A stretch of 64,000 bases of DNA from Flavivirga amylovorans (GTDB lineage Bacteria > Bacteroidota > Bacteroidia > Flavobacteriales > Flavobacteriaceae). Numbering within the stretch: the stretch's first letter is position 1; every line of letters starts with the position of its first letter. The notes under the pieces were generated by a model. It saw only the letters and a list, made by a program, of their open reading frames with translations. It was not told where the DNA came from and made no database searches. Positions 1 to 7,987 of this stretch are shown one piece after another. Location of the stretch: assembly GCF_030540875.1 (NCBI RefSeq), contig NZ_JAUOEM010000001.1, forward strand, positions 434,001 to 498,000. The letters are read 5' to 3'. Made by a program: the position numbers and the translations under genes.

Positions 1-820
1 CACTATGTGTATTGCTATATATGGCTCTAAAACTGTTAGTTGCAGTGCCATGATTTACATTTACAGTGCCTTTTAATAATCCAAAAGATCCCACAGATAC
101 TCTTGTATTTATGGTAGATTGATTTAAAAAGGCATTTTTTGGTGTTATATGTATAGTACCACCCAGACCGGCTCCGTAGATGCTAGAAGTAGCACCTTTA
201 ATAATTTCGAAACGAGATATGGTATTTAATTCGAAATCTTCAATAGTAGTTTCTCCGCTACCAGTTGTTAAAGGAATGTCTTTAAAATAGGCTCTTATTT
301 TAGCAGTTCCGAATAAGTTTCTGGAACCAATACCTCTAATCGTAATTCGGTTGGTATTAAGAGCACCACTTTGCATGAAGACTCCAGGGGTTCTATTTAA
401 AATGGAGGCTATATTAATATCATTACCAAATTCGATATCTTTTAAAGGAATAATGCCGATAGAAGTTGTTGCTTTTTTTAGTTTTTTAGGAATGTGATTT
501 GAGTTGATAATGACTTCATTTAATTGAGAAGGATTTATATCTAGTTGAATAATGTAATATGCCTTATTTTTTAATTCGAGAATTTTTTCAAAGTAACCTT
601 CTTTTTTTAACGAATATTTGCTGGTTCCTTTGATTTCAAAGGTTCCATTTAAATTGGATACTGTCATAGTTTTTGTGCTAAGGTTTGTTATTTGTACGTT
701 TGATAATGCTGTCCCATTGTCTCTGTCAATAATCTTTCCTTTAATTTTTGATTGTCCTAAAACACTCAATGTGAATCCAATAGAGAGTAAAATAAGAATT
801 CTTTTTTTTATATAATTCAC
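1..820 (-). CDS. TonB-dependent receptor, N-terminal part (runs off the window)
   Basis: Reading the minus strand from a GTG at 820 gives an open frame to base 1 without a stop, about 273 codons. It begins with a Sec signal peptide (charged Lys-Lys-Arg, then a hydrophobic run ending ...SVLGQ). A carboxypeptidase-regulatory-like beta-sandwich of about 80 residues follows, then a TonB plug domain with typical text such as 'ILNRTPGVF', 'RITIRGIGSR' and 'EIIKGATSSIYGAG'. The family imports iron chelates, cobalamin or oligosaccharides through the outer membrane using TonB energy. The plug resembles siderophore/FecA-like receptors more than SusC, but the substrate cannot be told. There is no in-frame ATG upstream, so GTG is chosen. 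The C-terminal barrel lies outside the window. It points away from the tRNA and is not part of the island. Confidence 0.85.
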   Translation of the reverse strand, partial: MNYIKKRILILLSIGFTLSVLGQSKIKGKIIDRDNGTALSNVQITNLSTKTMTVSNLNGTFEIKGTSKYSLKKEGYFEKILELKNKAYYIIQLDINPSQLNEVIINSNHIPKKLKKATTSIGIIPLKDIEFGNDINIASILNRTPGVFMQSGALNTNRITIRGIGSRNLFGTAKIRAYFKDIPLTTGSGETTIEDFELNTISRFEIIKGATSSIYGAGLGGTIHITPKNAFLNQSTINTRVSVGSFGLLKGTVNVNHGTATNSFRAIYSNTHS

Positions 821-936
821 AAGTAAATAGTATGTGTTTAAGCGTACTAAATTATGGCTTTTTTGAAAATGTGCTTCTGATTATATTTTGCGGTAAATAT
901 TTTTAATATAAAAAACGGTGTAATGGATAAAAAGTC

Positions 937-944
937 TATATTTG
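937..944 (+). promoter_or_regulatory. Bacteroidota-type -7 promoter box for tRNA-Pro
   Basis: TATATTTG matches the Bacteroidota primary sigma -7 consensus TAnnTTTG exactly. It ends 23 bases before the first base of the mature tRNA, a spacing that fits a short leader. A convincing -33 TTG cannot be fixed in the AT-rich sequence upstream. Confidence 0.55.
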
Positions 945-967
945 CAGTCCTAAAATGATAACCAATT

Positions 968-1042
968 CGGGGTGTAGCGTAGCCCGGTTATCGCGCCGCG
1001 TTTGGGACGCGGAGGTCGCAGGTTCGAATCCTGCCACCCCGA
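968..1042 (+). tRNA. tRNA-Pro (anticodon TGG)
   Basis: The acceptor stem CGGGGTG (968-974) pairs with CACCCCG (1035-1041), with A as discriminator. The anticodon stem CCGCG/CGCGG encloses the loop TTTGGGA, giving anticodon TGG, which reads CCA and other proline codons. The T arm has the canonical GGTTCGAATCC core. CCA is not encoded. The 3' end of the gene is the integration site of the downstream element: its last bases belong to a 21 bp repeat found again at 29117-29137. Confidence 0.97.
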
Positions 1043-1051
1043 CGAACCTAG
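1031..1051 (+). repeat. attL: left copy of 21 bp att core
   Basis: This 21 bp segment covers the last 12 bases of tRNA-Pro and 9 bases beyond. It is identical to 29117-29137. The base just before the repeat differs (C versus T), which sets its left edge. tRNA 3' ends are the usual attachment targets of tyrosine-recombinase islands. Confidence 0.85.
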
Positions 1052-1065
1052 AAATAGGTCACAAC

Positions 1066-1107
1066 AAAACACTGTTAATCATTTGATTTTCAGTGTTTTT
1101 TGTTTTT
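1066..1107 (+). terminator. Intrinsic terminator after tRNA-Pro
   Basis: AAAACACTG (1066-1074) pairs with CAGTGTTTT further on, with an inner AATCA/TGATT stem, and is followed by a T-rich tract. It lies just inside the island end, and a near copy follows the right att site. The element therefore carries a replacement terminator for the tRNA it disrupts. Confidence 0.8.
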
Positions 1108-1154
1108 ACACATTTTTTTTGATGCCAAATAAAACCATTTAAAACTAATAAAAA

Positions 1155-1178
1155 GGTGTGCAATTAGGTGTGCAATAT
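1155..1178 (+). repeat. Tandem GGTGTGCAAT direct repeats near attL
   Basis: GGTGTGCAATT (1155-1165) and GGTGTGCAATA (1168-1178) are direct repeats 13 bp apart, between the att core and the integrase gene. Their position suits arm-type integrase binding sites (inference). Related text occurs beyond the right att site at 29242-29264. Confidence 0.5.
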
Positions 1179-1267
1179 TTCATCAAAAATGTACTAACTT
1201 TATGAGACTTTGAAGCGTGATTTGACTTTCGTATTTACAAATCATTGTTTAATCAAAGTCGCTTAAA

Positions 1268-2509
1268 ATGAGAACAATAAGTACCTTTTCCATTACTTTC
1301 TTCACAAGAAAATCAAGAAGCAACCTCGAAGAGCTTAACATTTATGCACGCATAAACGTTAACGGTAAAAGAGCCGAAATCAGTCTAAAACGGTGTGCAA
1401 ATTCCGCACAATGGGATTCCACCAAAAATAGGGGTAAGGGAAAATCAGAAAATATAAGAGCCCTGAACGCTTATTTAGACCAAGTGTATGGTAAACTACT
1501 CCAATGCCACAAACAGTTTGTAGAAGAGGATAAAATAATAACCTCGAATGCTATTAAGTCCCGATATCTAGGAGAAGATGACAACAGTAAAACATTAAAA
1601 GAATTAATAGCCTATCACAATGATAATATGGTTCATGTACTGAAAGCAGGAACCATGAAGAACTACTATACCACAGAAAAGTATTTACAACGGTTTTTGC
1701 TTAAAAAGAGAAAAGTAAAAGACCTTTACCTAAAACAACTAAACTTTAGGTTTATCACAGATTTTGAGCATTACTTACGGAATTATAAAAATTCTAAAAA
1801 GGAACATGTTTTAAGCAATAATGGCGTTATGAAACATCTGGAGCGCTTCAAGAAAATAATAAACCTAGCCATTAAACTGGAATGGATGGTTAAAAATCCA
1901 TTTAAACAATTTCAGTTAAAGTATAACAAGTACGATAGAGAATACTTAAGCCAAAGAGAATTAGATTTATTGGAAGCCACTGAATTTAAAGTGGAACGAT
2001 TGGAGCGAATAAAGGACTGTTTTATATTTTCCTGCTATACAGGGTTATCCTATGTCGATATAAAGGAACTTAAAAACATCCACATCGTTAGAGGAATTGA
2101 TAATAACTATTGGATACATACTAAAAGAGAAAAAACAGATGAATTAGTAAAAATACCTATACTACCTAAAGCATGGTCAATACTGGAAAAATATAGAACC
2201 ATAAAAGAAACGGACTTTACCGCCAATATTTTGCCCATTAACTCCAACCAAAAGACCAATGCTTACTTAAAAGAAATAGCAACAGCATGCGGTATACATA
2301 AAAATATCACTTTTCATGTAGCCAGACATACCTTTGCGACAACCGTAATGCTTTCCAATGGTGTTCCTATAGAAACCGTATCCAAACTTTTAGGACATAC
2401 CAAGCTATCTACAACACAAATCTATGCAAGAGTAGTAGAGACTAAAATAAGTGAGGATATTGGCAATTTATTGGAGCGGTTTAAAGAAAAGGAAAGTAAA
2501 ATTGCCTAA
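1268..2509 (+). CDS. int: Tyrosine site-specific integrase, IntDOT-like
   Basis: A 413-residue Bacteroidota-type integrase. It has an N-terminal arm-binding region, a SAM-like core-binding domain (about 105-205) and a C-terminal catalytic domain (about 225-395). Visible catalytic residues are His350-x-x-Arg353, His377 (LLGH) and the nucleophile Tyr386 (STTQIYARV); a Lys in the beta hairpin lies near 286-289. The position of the first catalytic Arg is Ser261 (YTGLSYVDI). This substitution is known from IntDOT of the conjugative transposon CTnDOT and many relatives, so it does not imply inactivity. The gene starts 217 bp inside attL and reads away from the tRNA. It should catalyse integration and excision at the tRNA-Pro att site. 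Confidence 0.95.
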   Translation: MRTISTFSITFFTRKSRSNLEELNIYARINVNGKRAEISLKRCANSAQWDSTKNRGKGKSENIRALNAYLDQVYGKLLQCHKQFVEEDKIITSNAIKSRYLGEDDNSKTLKELIAYHNDNMVHVLKAGTMKNYYTTEKYLQRFLLKKRKVKDLYLKQLNFRFITDFEHYLRNYKNSKKEHVLSNNGVMKHLERFKKIINLAIKLEWMVKNPFKQFQLKYNKYDREYLSQRELDLLEATEFKVERLERIKDCFIFSCYTGLSYVDIKELKNIHIVRGIDNNYWIHTKREKTDELVKIPILPKAWSILEKYRTIKETDFTANILPINSNQKTNAYLKEIATACGIHKNITFHVARHTFATTVMLSNGVPIETVSKLLGHTKLSTTQIYARVVETKISEDIGNLLERFKEKESKIA

Positions 2510-2556
2510 ATAGCACTCAAAAGGAGTCTAAGATGTTTTATTGTAGTTTTTTATTA

Positions 2557-2817
2557 TCAGTCGTTGAAACTTAAATAAAAATAACTACTACCTACTTTTG
2601 TTTCTTTATCTAATTCCAAGCCATAAAATGTATTATAAAAAATGCATAGCACATTATAATACTTTTTTATTATAGTAAGTAATAGTTGGTCTTCATTCAT
2701 TATGTGAACCCCAGACATTAATATACTGTTTAAGTGAAAAAAGTCTTTACAGGAATTCTCATTTGCCAGATGTTCGAAGAAATAGGTAATCTCGTTAAGT
2801 TTGATTTCATTTCCCAT
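2557..2817 (-). CDS. Hypothetical protein, 86 aa
   Basis: A short ATG-started frame (MGNEIKLNE...) convergent with the integrase. It is rich in aromatic and hydrophobic residues, with no signal peptide and no motif I recognise. It fills an otherwise empty stretch between the integrase and the RadC-like gene. The amino-acid composition is plausible for a small soluble protein, but nothing independent supports expression. Confidence 0.4.
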   Translation of the reverse strand: MGNEIKLNEITYFFEHLANENSCKDFFHLNSILMSGVHIMNEDQLLLTIIKKYYNVLCIFYNTFYGLELDKETKVGSSYFYLSFND

Positions 2818-2987
2818 AGCAGGATATATTTTTTTGATTAATTAAATATAATTATTTAGTATTCAATTAATTTCTATATAGTCTATAGACGATTGATACA
2901 ATATCATGTAGTTGAAAAAAATCAAACTACTGTCCTGTTTCATACTTTAAAGAGCCTTCGCCATTACCTTTTTTGATAGCAAAAAAA

Positions 2988-3067
2988 CAATATTCAGTTT
3001 TGAACGACGGCATAAACCAGGCTCGTACCTCGCCCTTTTTTATACGTCTTATCAAACCTGAATATTG
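2988..3067 (+). repeat. Inverted repeat (10 bp arms) upstream of the RadC-like gene
   Basis: CAATATTCAG (2988-2997) is the exact reverse complement of CTGAATATTG (3058-3067), enclosing 60 bases that include a GC-richer stretch. It ends 38 bp before the ATG of the RadC-like gene. It could fold as a leader RNA or serve as a protein-binding site. The role is unknown. Confidence 0.5.
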
Positions 3068-3105
3068 AATAAGGCAAGCTTCAAAAATGATAATACCGAG
3101 GCTCT

Positions 3106-3585
3106 ATGAAAAGCAATTCAAAAAAGAAAAAAAGTAAGAAGAACAAAATCAATGAAATAAAAGTTAGCTATAAAGAGTATATAAAAGCATCACATTGGCA
3201 AAAAATAAGTTCTTCAAAAAGTGCAGGAAGATTATTGTATGAAGATTGGAACAAAGATACTATTGAATTACATGAAAACTTTAAAGTGGTGCTATTGAAC
3301 AATAGCAATAAAGTCAAAGGGATATACGAGCTATCCCAAGGAGGTATTACAGGAACACTTATCGATTTGAGAATACTATTTGCTGTAGTGCTAAAGACAT
3401 TATCAGTAGCAATTATTCTTTGTCACAACCACCCATCTGGAAATTTAAAACCCAGTGTACAGGACAAATACATCACCAATAAAATCAAGAAGGCAGCCAA
3501 AATGTTTGATGTAAAAGTTTTAGACCATATAATTATGGCTCCAAATGGAGATTATTTTAGTTTTTCAGACAATGAGTTATTGTAA
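3106..3585 (+). CDS. RadC-like JAB/MPN-domain protein
   Basis: A 159-residue protein with a Lys-rich N-terminus and a RadC-type JAB (MPN+) fold. The metal-binding signature is visible as 'CHNHPSG' followed by 'DHIIM'. The HxHPSG...D set is the zinc-ligand pattern of JAMM-type metallohydrolases. It lacks the N-terminal helix-hairpin-helix region of full-length RadC (about 220 residues), like the short RadC forms common on Bacteroidota mobile elements. Their biochemical role is unsettled; the old 'DNA repair protein RadC' label is not well supported. It stands alone between the integrase and the cargo block. Confidence 0.85.
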   Translation: MKSNSKKKKSKKNKINEIKVSYKEYIKASHWQKISSSKSAGRLLYEDWNKDTIELHENFKVVLLNNSNKVKGIYELSQGGITGTLIDLRILFAVVLKTLSVAIILCHNHPSGNLKPSVQDKYITNKIKKAAKMFDVKVLDHIIMAPNGDYFSFSDNELL

Positions 3586-3625
3586 TTTAAAAGAAGAAAA
3601 TTAGCTTTTAAAACGATTTGAAGCA

Positions 3626-3718
3626 TTACACTTAAAATTTCATTGAAAAGGTTAAAAATACTTTGAGCAAACAAACGATATAAAATCAATACAATTTTAA
3701 TGATGCTTTAATATCTAA
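3626..3718 (+). repeat. Left copy of ~90 bp direct repeat bounding a cargo block
   Basis: The sequence starting TTACACTTAAAATTTCATTG and ending near TTTAATATCTAAA recurs at 15352-15440 with only a few mismatches and in the same orientation. All genes between the copies read on the minus strand. The copies may mark a nested insertion or a duplication that brought in the 11.6 kb lipoprotein block. Confidence 0.75.
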
Positions 3719-3722
3719 AACC

Positions 3723-4619
3723 TTATAAAAAGTCTTTTAAGTCAATATCTGTTTGAGGATAGGACAAATCCGTTGTTCCATTTGGTTGATATAAACAAAT
3801 AATGTTTTTTCCAAATTCTTTGTAAAAACTCCCTAGTCCATCTGGTGTGCTTACGTCAACCTCTGCTTCACCAAAAATCATTTTTCCATAAGTCTTCCCA
3901 TCTCTACAACGAATAAAAAAGCCTTCTTCTTTTCCTGTTAATTTATATGTAGTTACATAGCCTTTTATAGGCGCGGTAGTCTTTTCATAAACCAAGGAGG
4001 ATTTAATTTCATCGTCAAATATTGGAATCAACCCACCTTTATTAGAAGTTACAATTGTTGAAGGCAATCCTTCTTTGTTTTCAATTCTATACCAAAAGTC
4101 TGTTTGTGTTGTGTCGGAGTTTGTTTTTAAGGATTTAAAGTCAAAGCCAAATGATTTAGCATTCTCAAAATCCATTTCTTCTCCATTTTTATCTGCTGGA
4201 ATACGAACTTTAAGATATGGAGGGTCTTTATACAAAACAGTACTGGTTATAAGAGTTGGGTTTTCTTTTCCTTTTTTTAGTTTCAAATTAACTTCAACTA
4301 CATTGTCTTTAAGTTCATTATGGCTTCTGCTTGGCTGGTAATCATCCGCTACTGAGGCAACATCAACTTTGTGTCCCTTGCTAAACCTAGTTTCATACCA
4401 GCCATAGTTATCTGTTGTCAACGTTTCTTCATTAAACGAATTATCGTCAATATTGTGATGATACCAACAACGAACAAGAACTTCGGCGTTTGGAATCGGT
4501 TTCCCTGTTATTTCGTCAATCACTTGTCCAGTTACGACAATATTACTTTTATCGTCATTGCAAGCTAAAGTTGTCAAAACAATTAGTAATAGTAGTATGT
4601 TATGTAAGGCTGTTCTCAT
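3723..4619 (-). CDS. Lipoprotein with carboxypeptidase-regulatory-like domain
   Basis: A 298-residue protein with a lipoprotein signal ending TLAC (Cys20). Residues about 28-115 look like a CarboxypepD_reg-like (transthyretin-like) beta-sandwich ('VTGQVIDEITGKPIPNAEVLV', 'TDNYGWYETRF'). That fold often sits at the N-terminus of Bacteroidota surface proteins. The remaining ~180 residues are not recognised. It is probably anchored in the outer membrane or periplasm. It ends the minus-strand cargo block and its stop lies beside the 90 bp repeat. Function is unknown. Confidence 0.7.
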   Translation of the reverse strand: MRTALHNILLLLIVLTTLACNDDKSNIVVTGQVIDEITGKPIPNAEVLVRCWYHHNIDDNSFNEETLTTDNYGWYETRFSKGHKVDVASVADDYQPSRSHNELKDNVVEVNLKLKKGKENPTLITSTVLYKDPPYLKVRIPADKNGEEMDFENAKSFGFDFKSLKTNSDTTQTDFWYRIENKEGLPSTIVTSNKGGLIPIFDDEIKSSLVYEKTTAPIKGYVTTYKLTGKEEGFFIRCRDGKTYGKMIFGEAEVDVSTPDGLGSFYKEFGKNIICLYQPNGTTDLSYPQTDIDLKDFL

Positions 4620-4718
4620 CTAAATCTTATTTTAAAAAGTAGGTTTTCATACTTTGCTCAAGCGTATTTTTTATTTATTGCGTTTACCTTTTGCTGAGGT
4701 GTTTGTTTCTCTATTTTT

Positions 4719-5096
4719 CTAATGCCTTGCAAAAGGTTTTGTTAGTTTTTCAAATCCAGATAATGGATGTAATTTCCAAGATTCTGGTTTCTGTTCTTCT
4801 CCTATCAATACAAATTCAATACTTCCATTAACCCTTTGAATCTTGACATTATTATTAGTCAAATTTTTTCCGTCATTGAACAATTCTGTCTCCTCTTCAA
4901 ATACAGTTTTACCAAGACTATCTGTGTAACTCAAAATCATATGATGGTCAGAAAAAGGGGCACCTGGTTCGCGATACGTAATTCTAAATATTCCCGAGTT
5001 AAATTCATGATGTATTAATTCTCTTTCTGGAGGTGTTTCACAGCCTATAAGAAATAAACAAAAGAAAACACTAATAGTAAATTTATAACGTACCAT
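4719..5096 (-). CDS. Small lipoprotein, unknown function
   Basis: Starting at the ATG at 5096 gives about 125 residues with a lipoprotein signal (FFCLFLIGC). A TTG two codons upstream (5102) is a weaker alternative. The mature part is hydrophilic and unrecognised. The start lies 2 bp past the stop of the upstream RNA ligase gene, so the two are probably cotranscribed, although one product is exported and the other is cytoplasmic. Confidence 0.6.
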   Translation of the reverse strand: MVRYKFTISVFFCLFLIGCETPPERELIHHEFNSGIFRITYREPGAPFSDHHMILSYTDSLGKTVFEEETELFNDGKNLTNNNVKIQRVNGSIEFVLIGEEQKPESWKLHPLSGFEKLTKPFARH

Positions 5097-5098
5097 TT

Positions 5099-6136
5099 TC
5101 AAGTAGCCCTAACAAAAGTTATTACCTTCTTTATTTCAGCATAAACTCTCTCATCAATCCATTTTTTTTCATCATTAGATAACTCTTCCAAAAGATTCTC
5201 ATTGTCTTCGTTAAAGTCAACTAATATATCTCTAAAGAATTCAGATTCAATATCAGTTACTCTTTGCTCATTGGTGAAAACCAAAGCTCCTATTTTAGAG
5301 ATAGCACTTTGTAATCTGTTTGTATTTATATAATTTCTCAATTCGTCAAATATGAAAAATAAATCTTCTGATTTAGATGAAATATTAGGAGTGTATGTCC
5401 ATTTTTTAGCTTGATGATATTTCTTTTCTTCGTCAAACTCTTTGTTTTTTAATTTGATTATAGGTCTTGAATGAATCAATTTATAATCAATCTGATTAAA
5501 GGGTTTTATGACAACACCTTCTATTAGGTTTTCTTTTATTTCAGGGAGCTTTAGCTGCTGCGGTATGATAGAATTAATTCTTCTCCTAAAATTTAAAGCT
5601 TCTATGAGCTTTCCAATTAATAATGGTTTAGCATGAAATACTTTGTGTTTTTCAAAGTAAGAGAGTGATGATTCATAATCCAGGTACCGCTTAGATTGTA
5701 TATCATCTGTTTCTATCGCAATATCAAAAGCACAAAAATTGATTTTTGGTGAATAATATACACCCGTTTGAATAGCATGTAAATTGGGGATTGGTTCAAT
5801 ATCTGGATGAGGATACATACCTCCAAATAATTCTCCATAAATAATGTATTTCGTAGCTTCTATTTTAAAACTTAAATCTTCGAATAACCTTAAAATATTA
5901 TTCTCTATGTTATTTACCACAATTTGAAAACCAAAAAAGTCATCATTCCATGATAAATACTCTTTTCTTTTCGCATATTTTAAAGTTCTATTTTCATAAA
6001 CAAAACTAAAATTTGCACCATGAATTTTTTCAGTAACCACCCATTGAAGTTTTTCCATCTTTGAAAAATCACGGTCATTTAATCCTAGTTTTTTTAAATT
6101 ATTAGACATTTTCTCATATTCCGAGAACTCACTCAT
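5099..6136 (-). CDS. RNA ligase, T4 Rnl2-like
   Basis: A 345-residue nucleotidyltransferase of the RNA ligase 2 family. Motif I is 'EKIHGANF' with the predicted adenylated Lys37, almost the same as in T4 Rnl2. 'GELFGG' (101-106) fits motif III, 'EGVVIKP' (206-212) motif IV and 'KLKNKEF' (from about 228) motif V. A C-terminal alpha-helical region follows, as in Rnl2. Family members seal 3'-OH/5'-PO4 RNA ends, often after cleavage by tRNA-targeting nucleases. All nucleotidyltransferase motifs appear intact, so activity is plausible. On this defence-bearing island a repair or anti-nuclease role is possible, but the flanking genes are secreted proteins and do not indicate its substrate. Confidence 0.9.
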   Translation of the reverse strand: MSEFSEYEKMSNNLKKLGLNDRDFSKMEKLQWVVTEKIHGANFSFVYENRTLKYAKRKEYLSWNDDFFGFQIVVNNIENNILRLFEDLSFKIEATKYIIYGELFGGMYPHPDIEPIPNLHAIQTGVYYSPKINFCAFDIAIETDDIQSKRYLDYESSLSYFEKHKVFHAKPLLIGKLIEALNFRRRINSIIPQQLKLPEIKENLIEGVVIKPFNQIDYKLIHSRPIIKLKNKEFDEEKKYHQAKKWTYTPNISSKSEDLFFIFDELRNYINTNRLQSAISKIGALVFTNEQRVTDIESEFFRDILVDFNEDNENLLEELSNDEKKWIDERVYAEIKKVITFVRAT

Positions 6137-6168
6137 TTTGTCTTTCTTTTTTAATTTCTACAAACGGT

Positions 6169-7326
6169 TTACTTTTTACTAAGCTCATATATTTTATCAT
6201 ATAACTTTTTAAAGTTTGTTGTTGAGTCCATTACTGTTTGACAAGTGACTATATGATAATTTCTTTTAGTATAATGGTTGGATTTAGGTATAAAACCTTC
6301 TAATAACAACAAAGACGAGCCGTCGTTGTCCGGTCCTGCTCTATCGATTTTAAAAGGCATTGTCCAAAAATTCATTTGGTTTGTCAATTCAATAAAGTCA
6401 TTCCATTCATTAGCTTTTATTTTTTTTTCAGAATAATCAAAGGGGAGGATGTCTTTGGGGTCAGGTCTATATTTTGATGTTCCTAACTGTTTCTTTATTA
6501 TTAACTCGATAGCATTCTTATTCTTTTGCATTCTAATTACAGTTATCGTACCATCAAGATATATGTTAGTAAGGCGATATGTCTCTGAAGTCATTTTTCT
6601 TAAATCCGGTTCATTCATGCTATCCCATCTATTCCACCAAAATTTTTTCTCCAAAATAGTTTTAATGTCTAAAGACGCTATTATACTGTCATTTTTCTTA
6701 ACAAGATTATAGCCAATATCGCAATCATTTTTTAGTCTATTTCCTTTTTCGTCTATCATAAACCATTCATCGCTTTCAACTTTTTTGTGTTTGTCCATAT
6801 TTAAATATTCCGTTGCATTGTATGTTACTTCTGCTTTTCCGTTTTTAAATGATTTGGCAAAATCATATACACAAGGAATAACGACTTGTCCAAATTTATT
6901 GGCAAACCCCATTTTTCCATTTCGAATCACCCTTGTTAACCCCTCAACAAAAGGCTCCGGACCATTGTTAAACACCACAGCATCAAACAAAACATTCTGA
7001 TTTCTGTCTATAGCAATCAGTCTTCTGTATGTAGTGTCATTTGGATGTTCAAGAACATTGGCATAATACTCTAAAGTATCTGTTCCATAGTAAGCATATT
7101 TTCCAAACGGGATTATCGTATCATTCTTTTCATTTACATATGCTACTCTTACCCCATATTGAAGGTGTTCTTCATCTGTGACGGCTATCAACTTTTCTGT
7201 TGAGATAGTGTCGGATACCGATTTATCAAAATATTGATGATTGGTTGTTTTCTTGTCAATATATTCCCTACAAGAACTAACTAACATTAAACTAAAAATT
7301 GATATTACTAATCGTGTTATTTTCAT
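6169..7326 (-). CDS. Lipoprotein with WG-like repeats
   Basis: The preferred start is the ATG at 7326, where a lipoprotein signal begins (MKITRLVISIFSLMLVSSC). An upstream in-frame start at 7386 would put 20 odd residues before the signal. The product is about 385 residues. Segments such as 'EGLTRVIRNGKMGFANKFG' followed by 'VIPCVYDFAKSFKNGKAEV' match the WG (KWG) beta repeat found in many Bacteroidota exported proteins. The C-terminal half is unrecognised. It is likely periplasmic or surface-anchored, function unknown. It follows the STM3941-like gene closely (66 bp gap). Confidence 0.7.
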   Translation of the reverse strand: MKITRLVISIFSLMLVSSCREYIDKKTTNHQYFDKSVSDTISTEKLIAVTDEEHLQYGVRVAYVNEKNDTIIPFGKYAYYGTDTLEYYANVLEHPNDTTYRRLIAIDRNQNVLFDAVVFNNGPEPFVEGLTRVIRNGKMGFANKFGQVVIPCVYDFAKSFKNGKAEVTYNATEYLNMDKHKKVESDEWFMIDEKGNRLKNDCDIGYNLVKKNDSIIASLDIKTILEKKFWWNRWDSMNEPDLRKMTSETYRLTNIYLDGTITVIRMQKNKNAIELIIKKQLGTSKYRPDPKDILPFDYSEKKIKANEWNDFIELTNQMNFWTMPFKIDRAGPDNDGSSLLLLEGFIPKSNHYTKRNYHIVTCQTVMDSTTNFKKLYDKIYELSKK

Positions 7327-7392
7327 TTCTTTTAAAGCTTTAAAACATATGCAGTAATGTGTTTTTGGGTTTACAATGCCATACAAATGAGC

Positions 7393-7980
7393 TTAGCTTT
7401 TTATTATTTTGGTTTCAGAGATGAAAAATTTGCCTTCTTTTCTGGTTGTTTTGATTTTCTTCGCCTTTAAACCATCTTCTAATACTTGTATCAAATCTTC
7501 TTGACTAATCGCTAGAGAACCTGTTGAAATACTTAATGGAGAGCCATAATTAGCAAAGTTAAATTGCATCATTTTTTTCTTAATCATATTGCTTTCACTT
7601 AGTAACCAATACTCTGGATTGGAAACCTCAATGATTAAATTTTTTTGACTGTTAATTTTAATTTCAGAAAAAGCCATTATACAGTCCCAATCAATTATTT
7701 TACTGTTTGGTTTTTTAGGATACATATGTATACCTTCTGTATCGACAACCAATGCCAATTCTGTTTTTACAATACGTTTAGTAGCAACGTACATACCAAA
7801 TCCAAAAAACAATACACCTAAGAAACCTATTCCCTGAATGAGGTAAGCGCCCTGTAAAAATGAGTTAATAAAAACTTTGGGGTTTATAATAAAATAAACA
7901 CTGAGAGCAATAAAAAATAATGAAATTACAAGAAGTCTCATTGCTTTTTTCTCGCTGGTATATATTTCTGTTTTTCTCAT
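7393..7980 (-). CDS. STM3941-like membrane protein
   Basis: A 195-residue protein with two adjacent transmembrane segments (about 15-33 and 43-66). A soluble C-terminal domain of about 125 residues follows, with 'DTEGIHMYP' and 'IIDWDCIMAFSEI', resembling the STM3941 / PH-like family. The family has no defined function. It starts 7 bp from the end of the upstream FN3-like lipoprotein, so it is probably part of the same minus-strand transcript. Confidence 0.65.
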   Translation of the reverse strand: MRKTEIYTSEKKAMRLLVISLFFIALSVYFIINPKVFINSFLQGAYLIQGIGFLGVLFFGFGMYVATKRIVKTELALVVDTEGIHMYPKKPNSKIIDWDCIMAFSEIKINSQKNLIIEVSNPEYWLLSESNMIKKKMMQFNFANYGSPLSISTGSLAISQEDLIQVLEDGLKAKKIKTTRKEGKFFISETKIIKS

Positions 7981-7987
7981 TTTCTAT

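Noticed and set aside
618-815. 65-codon plus-strand frame
   Set aside because: It is antisense to the TonB-dependent receptor N-terminus, whose minus-strand reading shows a clear signal peptide and plug domain.
1268-2509. Integrase called inactive because the first catalytic Arg is Ser261
   Set aside because: The same position is Ser in functional IntDOT and related Bacteroidota integrases, so the change is not evidence of decay.
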